Assembly: GCF_947495625.1 (NCBI RefSeq)
Contig: NZ_CANLZW010000005.1
Coordinates: 87,664 to 151,663, forward strand
Direction of reading: 5' to 3'
Origin: an uncultured Cocleimonas sp.
GTDB taxonomy: Bacteria > Pseudomonadota > Gammaproteobacteria > Thiotrichales > Thiotrichaceae
DNA: 64,000 nt
The notes beneath the pieces are model-generated. The model was given only the letters and a program-made list of their open reading frames with translations, searched no databases and was not told where the DNA came from. Position 1 is the stretch's first letter. Every line of letters begins with the position of its first letter. Shown here one piece after another: positions 57,186-63,999 of the stretch. A program made the position numbers and the translations under genes.

Positions 57186-58190
57186 TTACTTAGCCAAACT
57201 AGATTTAAATGCCTCAATGGATGTACCCGTTTGCTCCTGAAACCAATCATCAATCAGAGTGCGAGAAATTGAGAAACTAGTCGATGGGAATAACGACCCT
57301 TCTTTGATTTTTACTTTTATTTCTTCTGCGCTTAACCACATCGCATCTTCGATATCATCCTGTTCCAACTCAAACTCGAATGAACATGCCTCAGCCGTGT
57401 AACCCAGCATCAAGGAATTAGGAAAAGGCCATGGTTGTGAAGAGTGATAATTGATATTCTTCACGACGATATTCACTTCCTCCAGCACCTCACGTTCGAC
57501 CGCCTGCTCAAATGTTTCACCCACCTCAACAAACCCAGCCAATACCGAGTACATATGCTCTGGCCAACTCTCCTGGCGCGCCAATAATATTTTATTATCT
57601 TTAGTAATGCGCATAATCGCAGCAGGATTAATCCGAGGGTATTCGATATGCGAACATTCTTCATGAGTACATTGCTGCACACTGCCACCTTCTTTTATCT
57701 CAAGGGCTGAGCCACAACGCGTGCAAAAACGGGTCGTAATGTGCCAATGGTTTAGCAGAATGGCATAGGAATACATCGACGCCATGTCAGAATCAATTTC
57801 TCTAGTAACATCCCAAAGAGACAGACTCTCGATAATCACCTCATCAACTGAATTCTTATTGTTAATGCTATCAAGGATAGGTTGAAATAGGGCGCTTAAA
57901 CCTTCTTCTGGTTCAGTGATGTTCACTAAAAAAACAGGCGTGTTATCCGTTTTTTTGAGTCCCAGTAACATCGGATTGAAAGATGAGTCCAAGGCATGGA
58001 ATTGATCATGCGAAAGAATCAGAGGAGCACGATTGACAGTTACAATACTGTGCCCATTTAAAATCAGATATTCCGCTTGCGTATTAGCTAATTGAGCAGC
58101 TAACCAATCGGGATCTTTACGCCCATGTGCCGAGCGATCTAACGGTTGAGCTGTATAGGTGTTTAGCAATGAGCGGTGAAGGTGATCCAT
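57186..58190 (-). CDS. nudC: NAD(+) diphosphatase / NAD-cap hydrolase NudC
   Basis: 334 residues. It has the zinc ribbon FCTRCGSALEIKEGGSVQQC (then HEEC) and, in the second half, the Nudix box GFVEVGETFEQAVEREVLEEVNI with the family's SQPWPFPNSLMLGY segment, which is the NudC signature. The enzyme hydrolyses NAD(H) and removes NAD caps from RNA. Intact. Convergent with the HIT gene; codirectional with the cassette genes to its right. Confidence 0.94.
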   Translation of the reverse strand: MDHLHRSLLNTYTAQPLDRSAHGRKDPDWLAAQLANTQAEYLILNGHSIVTVNRAPLILSHDQFHALDSSFNPMLLGLKKTDNTPVFLVNITEPEEGLSALFQPILDSINNKNSVDEVIIESLSLWDVTREIDSDMASMYSYAILLNHWHITTRFCTRCGSALEIKEGGSVQQCTHEECSHIEYPRINPAAIMRITKDNKILLARQESWPEHMYSVLAGFVEVGETFEQAVEREVLEEVNIVVKNINYHSSQPWPFPNSLMLGYTAEACSFEFELEQDDIEDAMWLSAEEIKVKIKEGSLFPSTSFSISRTLIDDWFQEQTGTSIEAFKSSLAK

Positions 58191-58204
58191 GGCTTCTGTG
58201 TACT

Positions 58205-58237
58205 AATTTTAAAAGGGTATATTAACACCTGTTATTC
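58205..58237 (-). repeat. Degenerate attC remnant after the cupin gene
   Basis: TTAACACCTGTTATTC: a TTAAC and a GTTATTC core lie almost back to back, as if the stem between them were deleted. The stop codon of the cupin gene is inside the core. Confidence 0.45.
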
Positions 58238-58585
58238 TTTTAATTTTAGAAAGTCACCATCAATAATTAAAAGATGAACGCCTTTCTTTGTGATTGAACG
58301 ATGCGAACTTAGACCATCAGAAACAATATAAGACATACCTTCTTTTAGCACTGATTTAGTACCATCTTTTAATTCATTAATGACTTCACCTTTTAGGCAA
58401 TAAACGATATGCCCTTTTTCACACCAATGGTCAGCAACATAGTTTTCAGAGTACTCTACATATCTAACCCTTAAACCATCAAATTGCATAGTCTGCCAAT
58501 ATGCAACTCCTGTCGTTCCAGAGTGTTCTGTTCGAGGAATGCTTTTCCAATCAATGTTTTGAAATGGGATATTTTTATTTGTCAT
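58232..58585 (-). CDS. DHCW-motif cupin-fold protein
   Basis: 117 residues. A small beta-barrel with ADHWCEKGHIVYCLKGEVINELKDG matching the DHCW cupin family, then SSHRSITKKGVHLLIIDGDF. The conserved His and Glu residues suggest metal binding; no enzymatic role is known to me. It lies at the end of the cassette array next to nudC, in the same direction, with no strong RBS. It may be the last cassette. Confidence 0.8.
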   Translation of the reverse strand: MTNKNIPFQNIDWKSIPRTEHSGTTGVAYWQTMQFDGLRVRYVEYSENYVADHWCEKGHIVYCLKGEVINELKDGTKSVLKEGMSYIVSDGLSSHRSITKKGVHLLIIDGDFLKLKE

Positions 58586-58615
58586 GTGAAATTATTTTAT
58601 TTAAATAGTAAAAGG

Positions 58616-58643
58616 GCACCCCCGTACTTATAGACACTTTTTT
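58616..58643 (-). repeat. G6 dispersed repeat, copy 14 (short form)
   Basis: Minus strand AAAAAAGTGTCTATAAGTAC followed by GGGGGTGC. Located 31 bases before the cupin start. Confidence 0.85.
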
Positions 58644-58652
58644 ATTCTTTTG

Positions 58653-58668
58653 AAACACCTGTTATATT
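58653..58668 (-). repeat. Degenerate attC core (ACACCTGTTAT)
   Basis: The 11 bases ACACCTGTTAT recur here and at 58226. The GTTATAT core lies just left of the TAA of the frameshifted cassette gene. No second half-site is seen. Confidence 0.4.
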
Positions 58669-58670
58669 TT

Positions 58671-58998
58671 TTAGTCACAGAACACCCAAATGCTTTTTTG
58701 TTCTTTAAATCCCTTTTCGAAAACCACTAACAACTGGTTTAGTTGCAGAGTTAATCCTTTATTCTCAGAAAATAGCGTTTTTATTTGGTTTACTTCATCT
58801 ATCAGAGTTTCTAGTTCTTCCGCACTAAACTTAGCGTCCCTATAATAATCTTCTAGTCTTTTGAATAGAGTAAATTTTCCTTCAGGTAAACCAAAGCGCT
58901 TAAAAAAATAGAGTATGAGACTGTAAATCAAGAGAAGCATCTGCTCTTTGATAGGTAACTTCTTTTCGGTTATTTCCAATATGAAAATCTAGTGCCAT
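58671..58998 (-). pseudogene. Cassette gene of unknown function with a frameshift
   Basis: An ATG at 58998 with GAGAG in front opens MALDFHIGNNRKEVTYQRAD and DLQSHTLFF, then stops. Removing one T from the seven-base run (58902-58908 on this strand) joins it in frame to KRFGLPEGKFTLFKRLEDYY and on to the TAA at 58671, for a protein of about 109 residues. Without the shift the longest frame uses a TTG inside (58979, 102 residues) and codes an improbable N-terminus. Either the gene is broken, or the run is a sequencing or slippage error. Family unknown; helical, acidic. The last residues read SIWVFCD. Confidence 0.75.
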
Positions 58999-59020
58999 TT
59001 TTTAACTCTCATCACACACA

Positions 59021-59090
59021 TACAATGGCTTGCTCAGTGAAAAAAGTGAGAGCGCGAACGAGTAGCTTTTCCGATGAAGCAACTTTTTCT
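59021..59090 (-). repeat. attC site 1 (partly degenerate)
   Basis: GGCTTGCTCAGTG...GATGAAGCAACTT, the same stem as the later sites but with both cores altered. It follows the stop of the 78-residue gene. Confidence 0.65.
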
Positions 59091-59325
59091 ACTTTAGCTT
59101 TGAAGCCCATATGGCTAGTCTGTGTTTCATTGTCACCTGAGATATCTGATCTTCAGGGAGAGGTTGTATTACTTTGTCAAATACCAAGAGGTGATAGATG
59201 AATTCGATTTTTAATGCCGCCGAATCTGTGGGTTTAAATTCAACGATGTCTCTTTTTTCCGCGTATTTCAATCCTTCAGCGATTGCTTTTTTTACTAATT
59301 CCTTCTCATTCTTTAGTTTTTTCAT
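59089..59325 (-). CDS. Small cassette protein, unknown
   Basis: 78 residues, no signal peptide or membrane helix. It begins MKKLKNEKELVKKAIAEGLKYAEKR, a basic helix, followed by KPTDSAALKIEFIYHLLVFDKVIQPLPEDQ. I recognise no family. It is on the minus strand between attC site 2 (its upstream neighbour) and attC site 1, the normal layout of a one-gene cassette. Ser/Ala-rich helical character might suit a small binding protein, but I give no function. Confidence 0.6.
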   Translation of the reverse strand: MKKLKNEKELVKKAIAEGLKYAEKRDIVEFKPTDSAALKIEFIYHLLVFDKVIQPLPEDQISQVTMKHRLAIWASKLK

Positions 59326-59378
59326 GGTTAGGAAATGTCCTTTAACGATAATTGGGTTTACGTATATTTAAGTTGTTT

Positions 59379-59449
59379 CATAGCGACTTGCTCAGTAGAA
59401 AAATACAAACGCGAGCTAGTAGTTTTTCCAATGCTGTAACTTGTTATGT
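59379..59449 (-). repeat. attC site 2
   Basis: CATAGCGACTTGCTCAGTAG to CTGTAACTTGTTATGT. Core GTTATGT abuts the stop codon of the gene at 59450. Confidence 0.8.
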
Positions 59450-59788
59450 TCATGATTTGCATATTTTAACACTATAGTTTTTCTCAGTGATTTTACCTTG
59501 CCAATTGTGTATTGATTTTATTTTCAAAGAGCACTTTATATCAGCTGTAACGATGAACTTAGTGTGCCTTTCGGTCAAAGTTATTTGATCACCCTGGTTA
59601 AGGTTTAATACTTGCCCGTAACTTGAAATGAAACTTTGGTTTTTATAAGAGACGTTATATTTAACACCAGCTTCTTGAAAAGTAAGTGATATTTTATTAT
59701 CTGATTGGGTTGCTGTTTTAAATGGATAGAAGCCATTTGCAAACGAAAGTATAGGAATAACACAAAATATTAAAATTAACTTCTTCAT
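59450..59788 (-). CDS. Small secreted cassette protein
   Basis: 112 residues from ATG 59788 (MKKLILIFCVIPILSFANG, a clear signal peptide). A GTG at 59824 lies inside the G6 repeat, which translates as nonsense (PKSKGV), and is rejected. The mature part is beta-strand rich (KISLTFQEAGVKYNVSYKNQ, TLTERHTKFIVTADIKC) with two Cys that may form a disulfide. Unknown family, one-gene cassette. Confidence 0.65.
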   Translation of the reverse strand: MKKLILIFCVIPILSFANGFYPFKTATQSDNKISLTFQEAGVKYNVSYKNQSFISSYGQVLNLNQGDQITLTERHTKFIVTADIKCSLKIKSIHNWQGKITEKNYSVKICKS

Positions 59789-59801
59789 ATGGATAGTAAA
59801 C

Positions 59802-59829
59802 CACACCCCCTTACTTTTAGGCACTTTTT
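59802..59829 (-). repeat. G6 dispersed repeat, copy 15 (short form, in a cassette)
   Basis: Minus strand AAAAAGTGCCTAAAAGTAAG then GGGGTGTG, 15 bases before the ATG of the secreted protein and inside the same cassette. Confidence 0.9.
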
Positions 59830-59847
59830 CTATTTAGCGTTGCAGAC

Positions 59848-59966
59848 ACATAGCGCCTTGCTAAGGGGCAAGCGGATTAAGACTACCAGCCTTAAAAAAT
59901 AATAATAGATACCAACGCTACAAGACTAAAAAAGAAACCCTGAGTTAACTTGTCCATTGCTTAAGC
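59848..59966 (-). repeat. attC site 3 (long, about 115 bp)
   Basis: Starts CATAGCGCCTTGCTAAGGGG and ends AACTTGTCCATTGC; resembles site 6 in the shared AAACCCTG and GTTAA stretches. The right core is altered. Confidence 0.55.
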
Positions 59967-59968
59967 AT

Positions 59969-60325
59969 TTAAATAGACCTTCCCATAAAGTCGGCATGAT
60001 ACCAATAAGCAAAAATAGCATAAACTAAAAAGCAAACAGTTGCTGTTGTTAGAACAGATATAACACCAAGAATGATGCCTTGCCATTGCTTGTTTACAGA
60101 GTAAATCTTTACGCCTGAAGCTATAAGTATGAGGCTGGAAAGTAATTGTATTATAAAAAGAGGGTAACCTAGGATCATGTTTGGGAACATATCTGCTCCT
60201 CTAGCCCATTCTATATCAAACCATTTGTCTCCAATATAATCAATGAAAGTTATAAATAATGTGATAACCCAAAATAATAAAATTGAAGTTACCCACAATC
60301 GAAATGTAGTAGTATGCTTAAACAT
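59969..60325 (-). CDS. Small membrane protein of a cassette
   Basis: 118 residues from ATG 60325 (MFKHTTTFRLWVTSILLFWV); an upstream start at 60349 is less likely. Three predicted membrane helices: ILLFWVITLFITFIDYIG, YPLFIIQLLSSLILIAS and GVISVLTTATVCFLVYAIF. Unknown family. It overlaps the 3' end of the next upstream gene by 8 bases, so the two share one cassette and are coupled. One possibility is a toxin-like or immunity membrane protein; not supported further. Confidence 0.6.
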   Translation of the reverse strand: MFKHTTTFRLWVTSILLFWVITLFITFIDYIGDKWFDIEWARGADMFPNMILGYPLFIIQLLSSLILIASGVKIYSVNKQWQGIILGVISVLTTATVCFLVYAIFAYWYHADFMGRSI

Positions 60326-60845
60326 TGCTACTTGATGAGTACTTCGCATTTACTGATTCAGTGTTAAGTCTTTTTACCCAATTTGGAAGATGTGTTTCAG
60401 AAGTCTCAGAATCACTTACACTAAAAGCTATAAAAAGTTTGTTTCTTTCTTCTTCTGTCCCAAAAAAACCTTCATCAATTAATAACTCTAATCCTCGAAC
60501 ATTTGATTCAAAAACGAATTCTCTAAATTTATTGTGCCAATCAGGATCTTGCTCATAATCACCTAAATCGTAAAGTTTTCCAATTTCTTCGTTTACCTTA
60601 TAAAAAACAGAATTGTCACAAGATCCGTCCCATTCTACTTGTGTGAATAAAAAATAACTATCTGAACCATATTCATAGTTTGCACATCCATTCTTTGTAG
60701 CTACAACAGGAAAACATGAATCAGCTGTATCATGAGAAATTATAGAGTAACCAATTAATTGATCTTCACCGTATCTTTCGTGAGCTTCAGTAAATGCTAC
60801 TTTTGCTGCTTTTGATATTAAATTAGCAAGTTCTTCGATAGTCAT
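60318..60845 (-). CDS. DUF4303-like cytosolic protein
   Basis: 175 residues. MTIEELANLISKAAKVAFTEAHERYGED, a middle with YFLFTQVEWDGSCDNSVFYKVNEEIGKLY and a C-terminal FFGTEEERNKLFIAFSVSDSE. The Trp in EW and the helical start resemble DUF4303, often found in integron cassettes and near immunity proteins. Function unknown. RBS GGAAA before the ATG. First gene of a two-gene cassette. Confidence 0.6.
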   Translation of the reverse strand: MTIEELANLISKAAKVAFTEAHERYGEDQLIGYSIISHDTADSCFPVVATKNGCANYEYGSDSYFLFTQVEWDGSCDNSVFYKVNEEIGKLYDLGDYEQDPDWHNKFREFVFESNVRGLELLIDEGFFGTEEERNKLFIAFSVSDSETSETHLPNWVKRLNTESVNAKYSSSSNV

Positions 60846-60857
60846 AGTTTCCTTAAT

Positions 60858-60919
60858 GCATAACGCCTTACTAAGAGGACGCCTGCTTTTGGCGTTCCTT
60901 TTTGATGCACTTGTTAGCC
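60858..60919 (-). repeat. attC site 4
   Basis: GCATAACGCCTTACTAAGAG ... GATGCACTTGTTAGCC, with an inner GACGCC/GGCGTT stem. The stop of the gene to the right overlaps GTTAGCC. Confidence 0.82.
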
Positions 60920-61819
60920 ATTTATACGTTTCTCTAAGTCACTATTACTTATAGTTACTTGTGAAAGTGGGCTCACCCAGTTAGATTCAATAATTGTGCA
61001 ATCCCCTCCAATTGTTGCAACATTTTTAGATATTACTGACATCATTTCATTTTTTACGACTTTTACTCTATTTTGAAATAATAATTCAATATTCGAACCC
61101 TCTTCAGAAAATATATCTATTGGTTTATCAAGGTCAATATTCTCTTTATTTTGATAAGTTTCTGCTTTTTCAATTTTATTTCTAACTTCTTCGAACCTAC
61201 TTCCATCTCCGATAAAAAATAATTCCCAAGGTTTAACGGTTAAACGCTCCATAATTAATTTACTATTAGAATCAAATCCTTTGCAGTTTATTACCTGAGC
61301 AGAATTCTTTCTATCCATGCCTTTTTTATCTTCACCAAAAAGAATAAATTGTACTAAGGGTTGATTCATCGCATTTATTGCAAAGTCTTTACAAGCGGAT
61401 TTACATACTCGTTCTAAGATATTTGTAAGGAAATTTACTGTTATATCGATTAACTCATTAGGAGAAAAGTTTTTTCCTTGATAATACTTTTGTATATTCT
61501 CACAATCATAAATAGTTGGTTTTCCTTCATCGTCACGACCTATTACTAAGCGATTATTAACAATAGAAATAAAGTTTTTTATTACGGTGCTTATAATTGT
61601 GAAGTTTCCAGCATATGCAATACAAAAAGGTTTTCCTTTATATTCACTAAAGTAATCAAAACGTCCTAATGAAACTTTTGGTATTTGGTAAACTGGGGTA
61701 AACATTACCAATTTCTTGTCTTTATCTATTAGTCGTTTAGAACCATCTGATCTACTAATAAGTCCATCGGATATTGCAAGAAAATTATCATCAGAATAAA
61801 GAAGTGCAACTATAGTCAT
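60914..61819 (-). CDS. Proteasome-like (Ntn-hydrolase fold) cassette protein
   Basis: 301 residues. The start MTIVALLYSDDNFLAISDGLISRSDGSK resembles proteasome/HslV beta subunits: a Thr directly after Met, an aspartate-glycine turn (SDG) and a following strand. A second strand KPFCIAYAGNFTIISTVI and the FFIGDGSRFEEVRNKIEKA segment near 220 fit the fold. If the Met is removed, Thr2 would be the nucleophile. The C-terminal ~90 residues are charged. It would then be a protease-like or accessory enzyme; the call is inferred. Intact one-gene cassette. Confidence 0.55.
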   Translation of the reverse strand: MTIVALLYSDDNFLAISDGLISRSDGSKRLIDKDKKLVMFTPVYQIPKVSLGRFDYFSEYKGKPFCIAYAGNFTIISTVIKNFISIVNNRLVIGRDDEGKPTIYDCENIQKYYQGKNFSPNELIDITVNFLTNILERVCKSACKDFAINAMNQPLVQFILFGEDKKGMDRKNSAQVINCKGFDSNSKLIMERLTVKPWELFFIGDGSRFEEVRNKIEKAETYQNKENIDLDKPIDIFSEEGSNIELLFQNRVKVVKNEMMSVISKNVATIGGDCTIIESNWVSPLSQVTISNSDLEKRING

Positions 61820-61834
61820 ATGTTAATCTCTATT

Positions 61835-61906
61835 GGCTAACGCCTTGCACAGTGGAAAAATGCGAGCGTGAGCGAGTAATTTTTCCAATGCTGCAACTTG
61901 TTATGT
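61835..61906 (-). repeat. attC site 5
   Basis: GGCTAACGCCTTGCACAGTG to GCTGCAACTTGTTATGT. Same stem sequence as sites 7 and 8. Confidence 0.85.
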
Positions 61907-62236
61907 TTTTATATGCAACTGCATTATTGAAAATAATAAGCTTGAACCGCTAAATAATACAAAGAATACAATTGCCAATCGCTCGTATTTTTTTAATAAA
62001 GATTCTTTATATAGAACAAAGAAAATGGGTACAAGAGTTACAACATAAGCCCACGAAACTATTGTTAAAGAGAATGAAAGTTTTTTGTTTTGTTCTATAA
62101 CGTAGTAAAGATAATAAAGTGCAACTAATGCACAAACAAAACAAAAAACAACAGATATTGAATCCATGACTCGTAACCATTTTTTATTCTGGGGAACTAA
62201 ATATTGATTAATGAGTTGTTCTTTAAACTTATTCAT
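61901..62236 (-). CDS. Small membrane protein of a cassette
   Basis: 111 residues with three membrane helices (ISVVFCFVCALVALYYLYYV, LTIVSWAYVVTLVPIFFVLY, LAIVFFVLFSGSSLLFSIM) and basic/polar loops. Unknown family. Its start overlaps the stop of the 80-residue membrane protein by 8 bases; together they fill one cassette. Confidence 0.6.
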   Translation of the reverse strand: MNKFKEQLINQYLVPQNKKWLRVMDSISVVFCFVCALVALYYLYYVIEQNKKLSFSLTIVSWAYVVTLVPIFFVLYKESLLKKYERLAIVFFVLFSGSSLLFSIMQLHIKT

Positions 62237-62471
62237 TTGGCTTACGAGTATGACCTATGAACAATAAAATAAAACCAGCTAAGAGAAAGACCCAACCAAG
62301 CCATGTGCTACTGAACCCCATTTTATCATGCAGCAAGTAAACAATAAACGCAGAGATAACTAAAAGAAAACCAGTTACTTGCCATAGATTAAAGTTTTGG
62401 TTATCGACTTGAAAATATGAACCGTCATTTTTATTGATCCAAGTTCTAAATTTTTTCAATTTATCATTCAT
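62229..62471 (-). CDS. Small membrane protein of a cassette
   Basis: 80 residues with two membrane helices (FNLWQVTGFLLVISAFIVYLL and TWLGWVFLLAGFILLFIG) and a short polar N-terminus. Unknown family. A G6 repeat begins five bases upstream of the ATG and leaves no typical RBS. Coupled to the next gene by overlap. Confidence 0.58.
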   Translation of the reverse strand: MNDKLKKFRTWINKNDGSYFQVDNQNFNLWQVTGFLLVISAFIVYLLHDKMGFSSTWLGWVFLLAGFILLFIGHTRKPNE

Positions 62472-62475
62472 TCAG

Positions 62476-62503
62476 AAAAAGTACCTAAAAGGTGGGGGGT
62501 GTC
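62476..62503 (+). repeat. G6 dispersed repeat, copy 16 (short, variant)
   Basis: AAAAAGTACCTAAAAGGTGG then GGGGTGTC, opposite in direction to the cassette genes and directly upstream of one. Confidence 0.87.
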
Positions 62504-62550
62504 AAAATTAACTAGTTAAATATACCAAAGTGGCTTTTGCCTCGCAGAGA

Positions 62551-62677
62551 CATAACGCCGCAATAATGGGGCGCTGATTAATTAATTTGCACGTCATCAT
62601 AAGTCAAACTTAAACGAAACTGCAAACGACAAATAGAAACCCTGCGTTAAGCGCTCCAAATTAATTGCCTTGTTATA
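62551..62677 (-). repeat. attC site 6 (long, about 127 bp)
   Basis: CATAACGCCGCAATAATGGG to GCCTTGTTATATTG; size and ends like the long Vibrio-type attC sites. The stop of the gene at 62673 lies in its core. Confidence 0.82.
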
Positions 62678-63338
62678 TTGTATTTTTGATGATGTCTGCA
62701 CACTGGATAGGTTGTGATTGCAAGATGAAGTGCGAACCTTTGACTTTTACAACAGTTAAATTACTAAACAATTGTTCAAAATCTTTAAGAGCTTTAGAAG
62801 GAACTAAATAATCGTTTGTAGCTTGTATGTAGGTTGCTTTAATTTCACAAGGTTCAGGTCTTAGTTGAAGCTTACCTATTTCTTTTAATCTAAAAGAAAG
62901 CACATCAGATGGAACTTGCTTCAATGTTTCCAAGAATAATTGAATAGAATTTTTGTTAGCGGAAAAACCAAGCATAAATATTTTGATGATTATTTGAGGT
63001 GGCTTAACAGATAATAAACTACTAGGTAGTTGGTTAAATAGTTTTAATAATAATGGCCGAGGGTTAGAGAGGAAACTTGCGACAAAGATAACGTACTTTA
63101 AATGTTTAGGCTTAGTCTGAGCTATTTGATAAGCGATATTTCCAGAAAATGACTCACCAACCAAAACATAATCGTCAGTTGGTAACTGACCTAAAACAAA
63201 GCTAACTAATTCCTCATAACCAAGTTTAGTTTCAGGGTAAGAAATTACAATAACCTCTAAATTTTGAGGAAGAGCTTTTAATAATGGATCAAATAGGTTT
63301 CCAGTTCCATCAAGCCCAGGAAGTAATACTATTTTCAT
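62673..63338 (-). CDS. Alpha/beta hydrolase of a cassette
   Basis: 221 residues, no signal peptide. The fold is clear from MKIVLLPGLDGTGNLFDPLL (with oxyanion GxDGxG), the nucleophile elbow VGESFSGNIAYQIA, the acidic residue in YIQATNDYLVPSKALKDFEQLF and the His in VKGSHFILQSQP. These positions match Ser-Asp-His of an esterase/thioesterase. Small cassette-borne members are typical; substrate unknown. Confidence 0.87.
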   Translation of the reverse strand: MKIVLLPGLDGTGNLFDPLLKALPQNLEVIVISYPETKLGYEELVSFVLGQLPTDDYVLVGESFSGNIAYQIAQTKPKHLKYVIFVASFLSNPRPLLLKLFNQLPSSLLSVKPPQIIIKIFMLGFSANKNSIQLFLETLKQVPSDVLSFRLKEIGKLQLRPEPCEIKATYIQATNDYLVPSKALKDFEQLFSNLTVVKVKGSHFILQSQPIQCADIIKNTI

Positions 63339-63353
63339 AAGTGAAAATTAAAA

Positions 63354-63382
63354 CACACCCCCGTACTTTTAGGCACTTTTTT
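63354..63382 (-). repeat. G6 dispersed repeat, copy 17 (short form, in a cassette)
   Basis: Minus strand AAAAAAGTGCCTAAAAGTAC then GGGGGTGTG, between attC site 7 and the hydrolase ATG. Confidence 0.9.
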
Positions 63383-63395
63383 AATTGGTTTGAAA

Positions 63396-63466
63396 TATAA
63401 CGCCTTGCTCAGCGGAAAAATGCGAGCGAAAGCGAGTAGTTTTTCCGATGAAGCAACTTGTTATAA
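63396..63466 (-). repeat. attC site 7
   Basis: TATAACGCCTTGCTCAGCGG to AAGCAACTTGTTATAA, with an internal GGAAAAA/TTTTTCC stem. The most typical site of the array; identical arms to site 8. Confidence 0.9.
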
Positions 63467-63874
63467 CTAAATACTACTTTCAATCAAATTTAACAGAATA
63501 GTAATACAACCCATATCGTTATGTAAATATAACGAAGTGCCTGTGATACTACCGTCTACTTCGAATTCTTGGGTAGTTATAAGTGATCTTACTTGCTCTT
63601 CACCTTCCGTAATAAGGTGAACATTTAGCAGTCCTTTGGGTGTTTCGTTTTCTCTTTTGAACTCATAATCAATTTCAAAATTAAAACCAGCGAATTCTAC
63701 TTTAATAACATTTTGATCTGTAATAGAGAATGAAAGGTCTCTGACTGTTGGAATAGAGCCACTACTATAATGCCTAATAAGTTCAGATGTGAATCTTAAG
63801 TATGTAGCTTCAAATGCGTGAATTTCTCTTGATAAAGAGTTTAGTTTATCTGTGATTTTTGAATAATCTTCCAT
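63467..63874 (-). CDS. Hypothetical cassette protein
   Basis: 135 residues, no signal or membrane helix. YSKITDKLNSLSREIHAFEATYLRFTSEL is an N-terminal helix; the rest is beta-rich (DLSFSITDQNVIKVEFAGFNFEIDYEF, GLLNVHLITEGEEQVR) and ends TGTSLYLHNDMGCITILLNLIESS. I recognise no family. RBS AAAGGA, start 15 bases from the attC core, stop immediately at the next core. Complete single-gene cassette. Confidence 0.65.
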   Translation of the reverse strand: MEDYSKITDKLNSLSREIHAFEATYLRFTSELIRHYSSGSIPTVRDLSFSITDQNVIKVEFAGFNFEIDYEFKRENETPKGLLNVHLITEGEEQVRSLITTQEFEVDGSITGTSLYLHNDMGCITILLNLIESSI

Positions 63875-63889
63875 ATGTATCCTTTAAGT

Positions 63890-63960
63890 TATAACGCCTT
63901 GCTCAGCGGAAAAATGCGAGCGCGAGCGAGTAGTTTTTCCGATGAAGCAACTTATAGTAA
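63890..63960 (-). repeat. attC site 8
   Basis: TATAACGCCTTGCTCAGCGG to GAAGCAACTTATAGTAA. The stem equals site 7, but the right core is changed. It belongs to a cassette whose gene runs beyond the window edge. Confidence 0.82.
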
Positions 63961-63966
63961 CTCTGC

Positions 63967-63999
63967 TTATTTAAATCCAGCATCTGTTTCTGGGTAAAA
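63967..63999 (-). CDS. Possible end of a cassette gene, partial
   Basis: A minus-strand frame enters from the right edge reading FYPETDAGFK and stops at TAA (63967-63969), next to attC site 8. Only ten codons are visible, so this is based on cassette layout. Confidence 0.35.
   Translation of the reverse strand, partial: FYPETDAGFK

Noticed and set aside
58992..59201. 69-codon plus-strand frame over attC site 1
   Set aside because: Shadow of the cassette stem and antisense to the genuine gene.
59789..59824. GTG-started N-terminal extension of the secreted cassette protein
   Set aside because: The extension is the translated G6 repeat and would hide the signal peptide.
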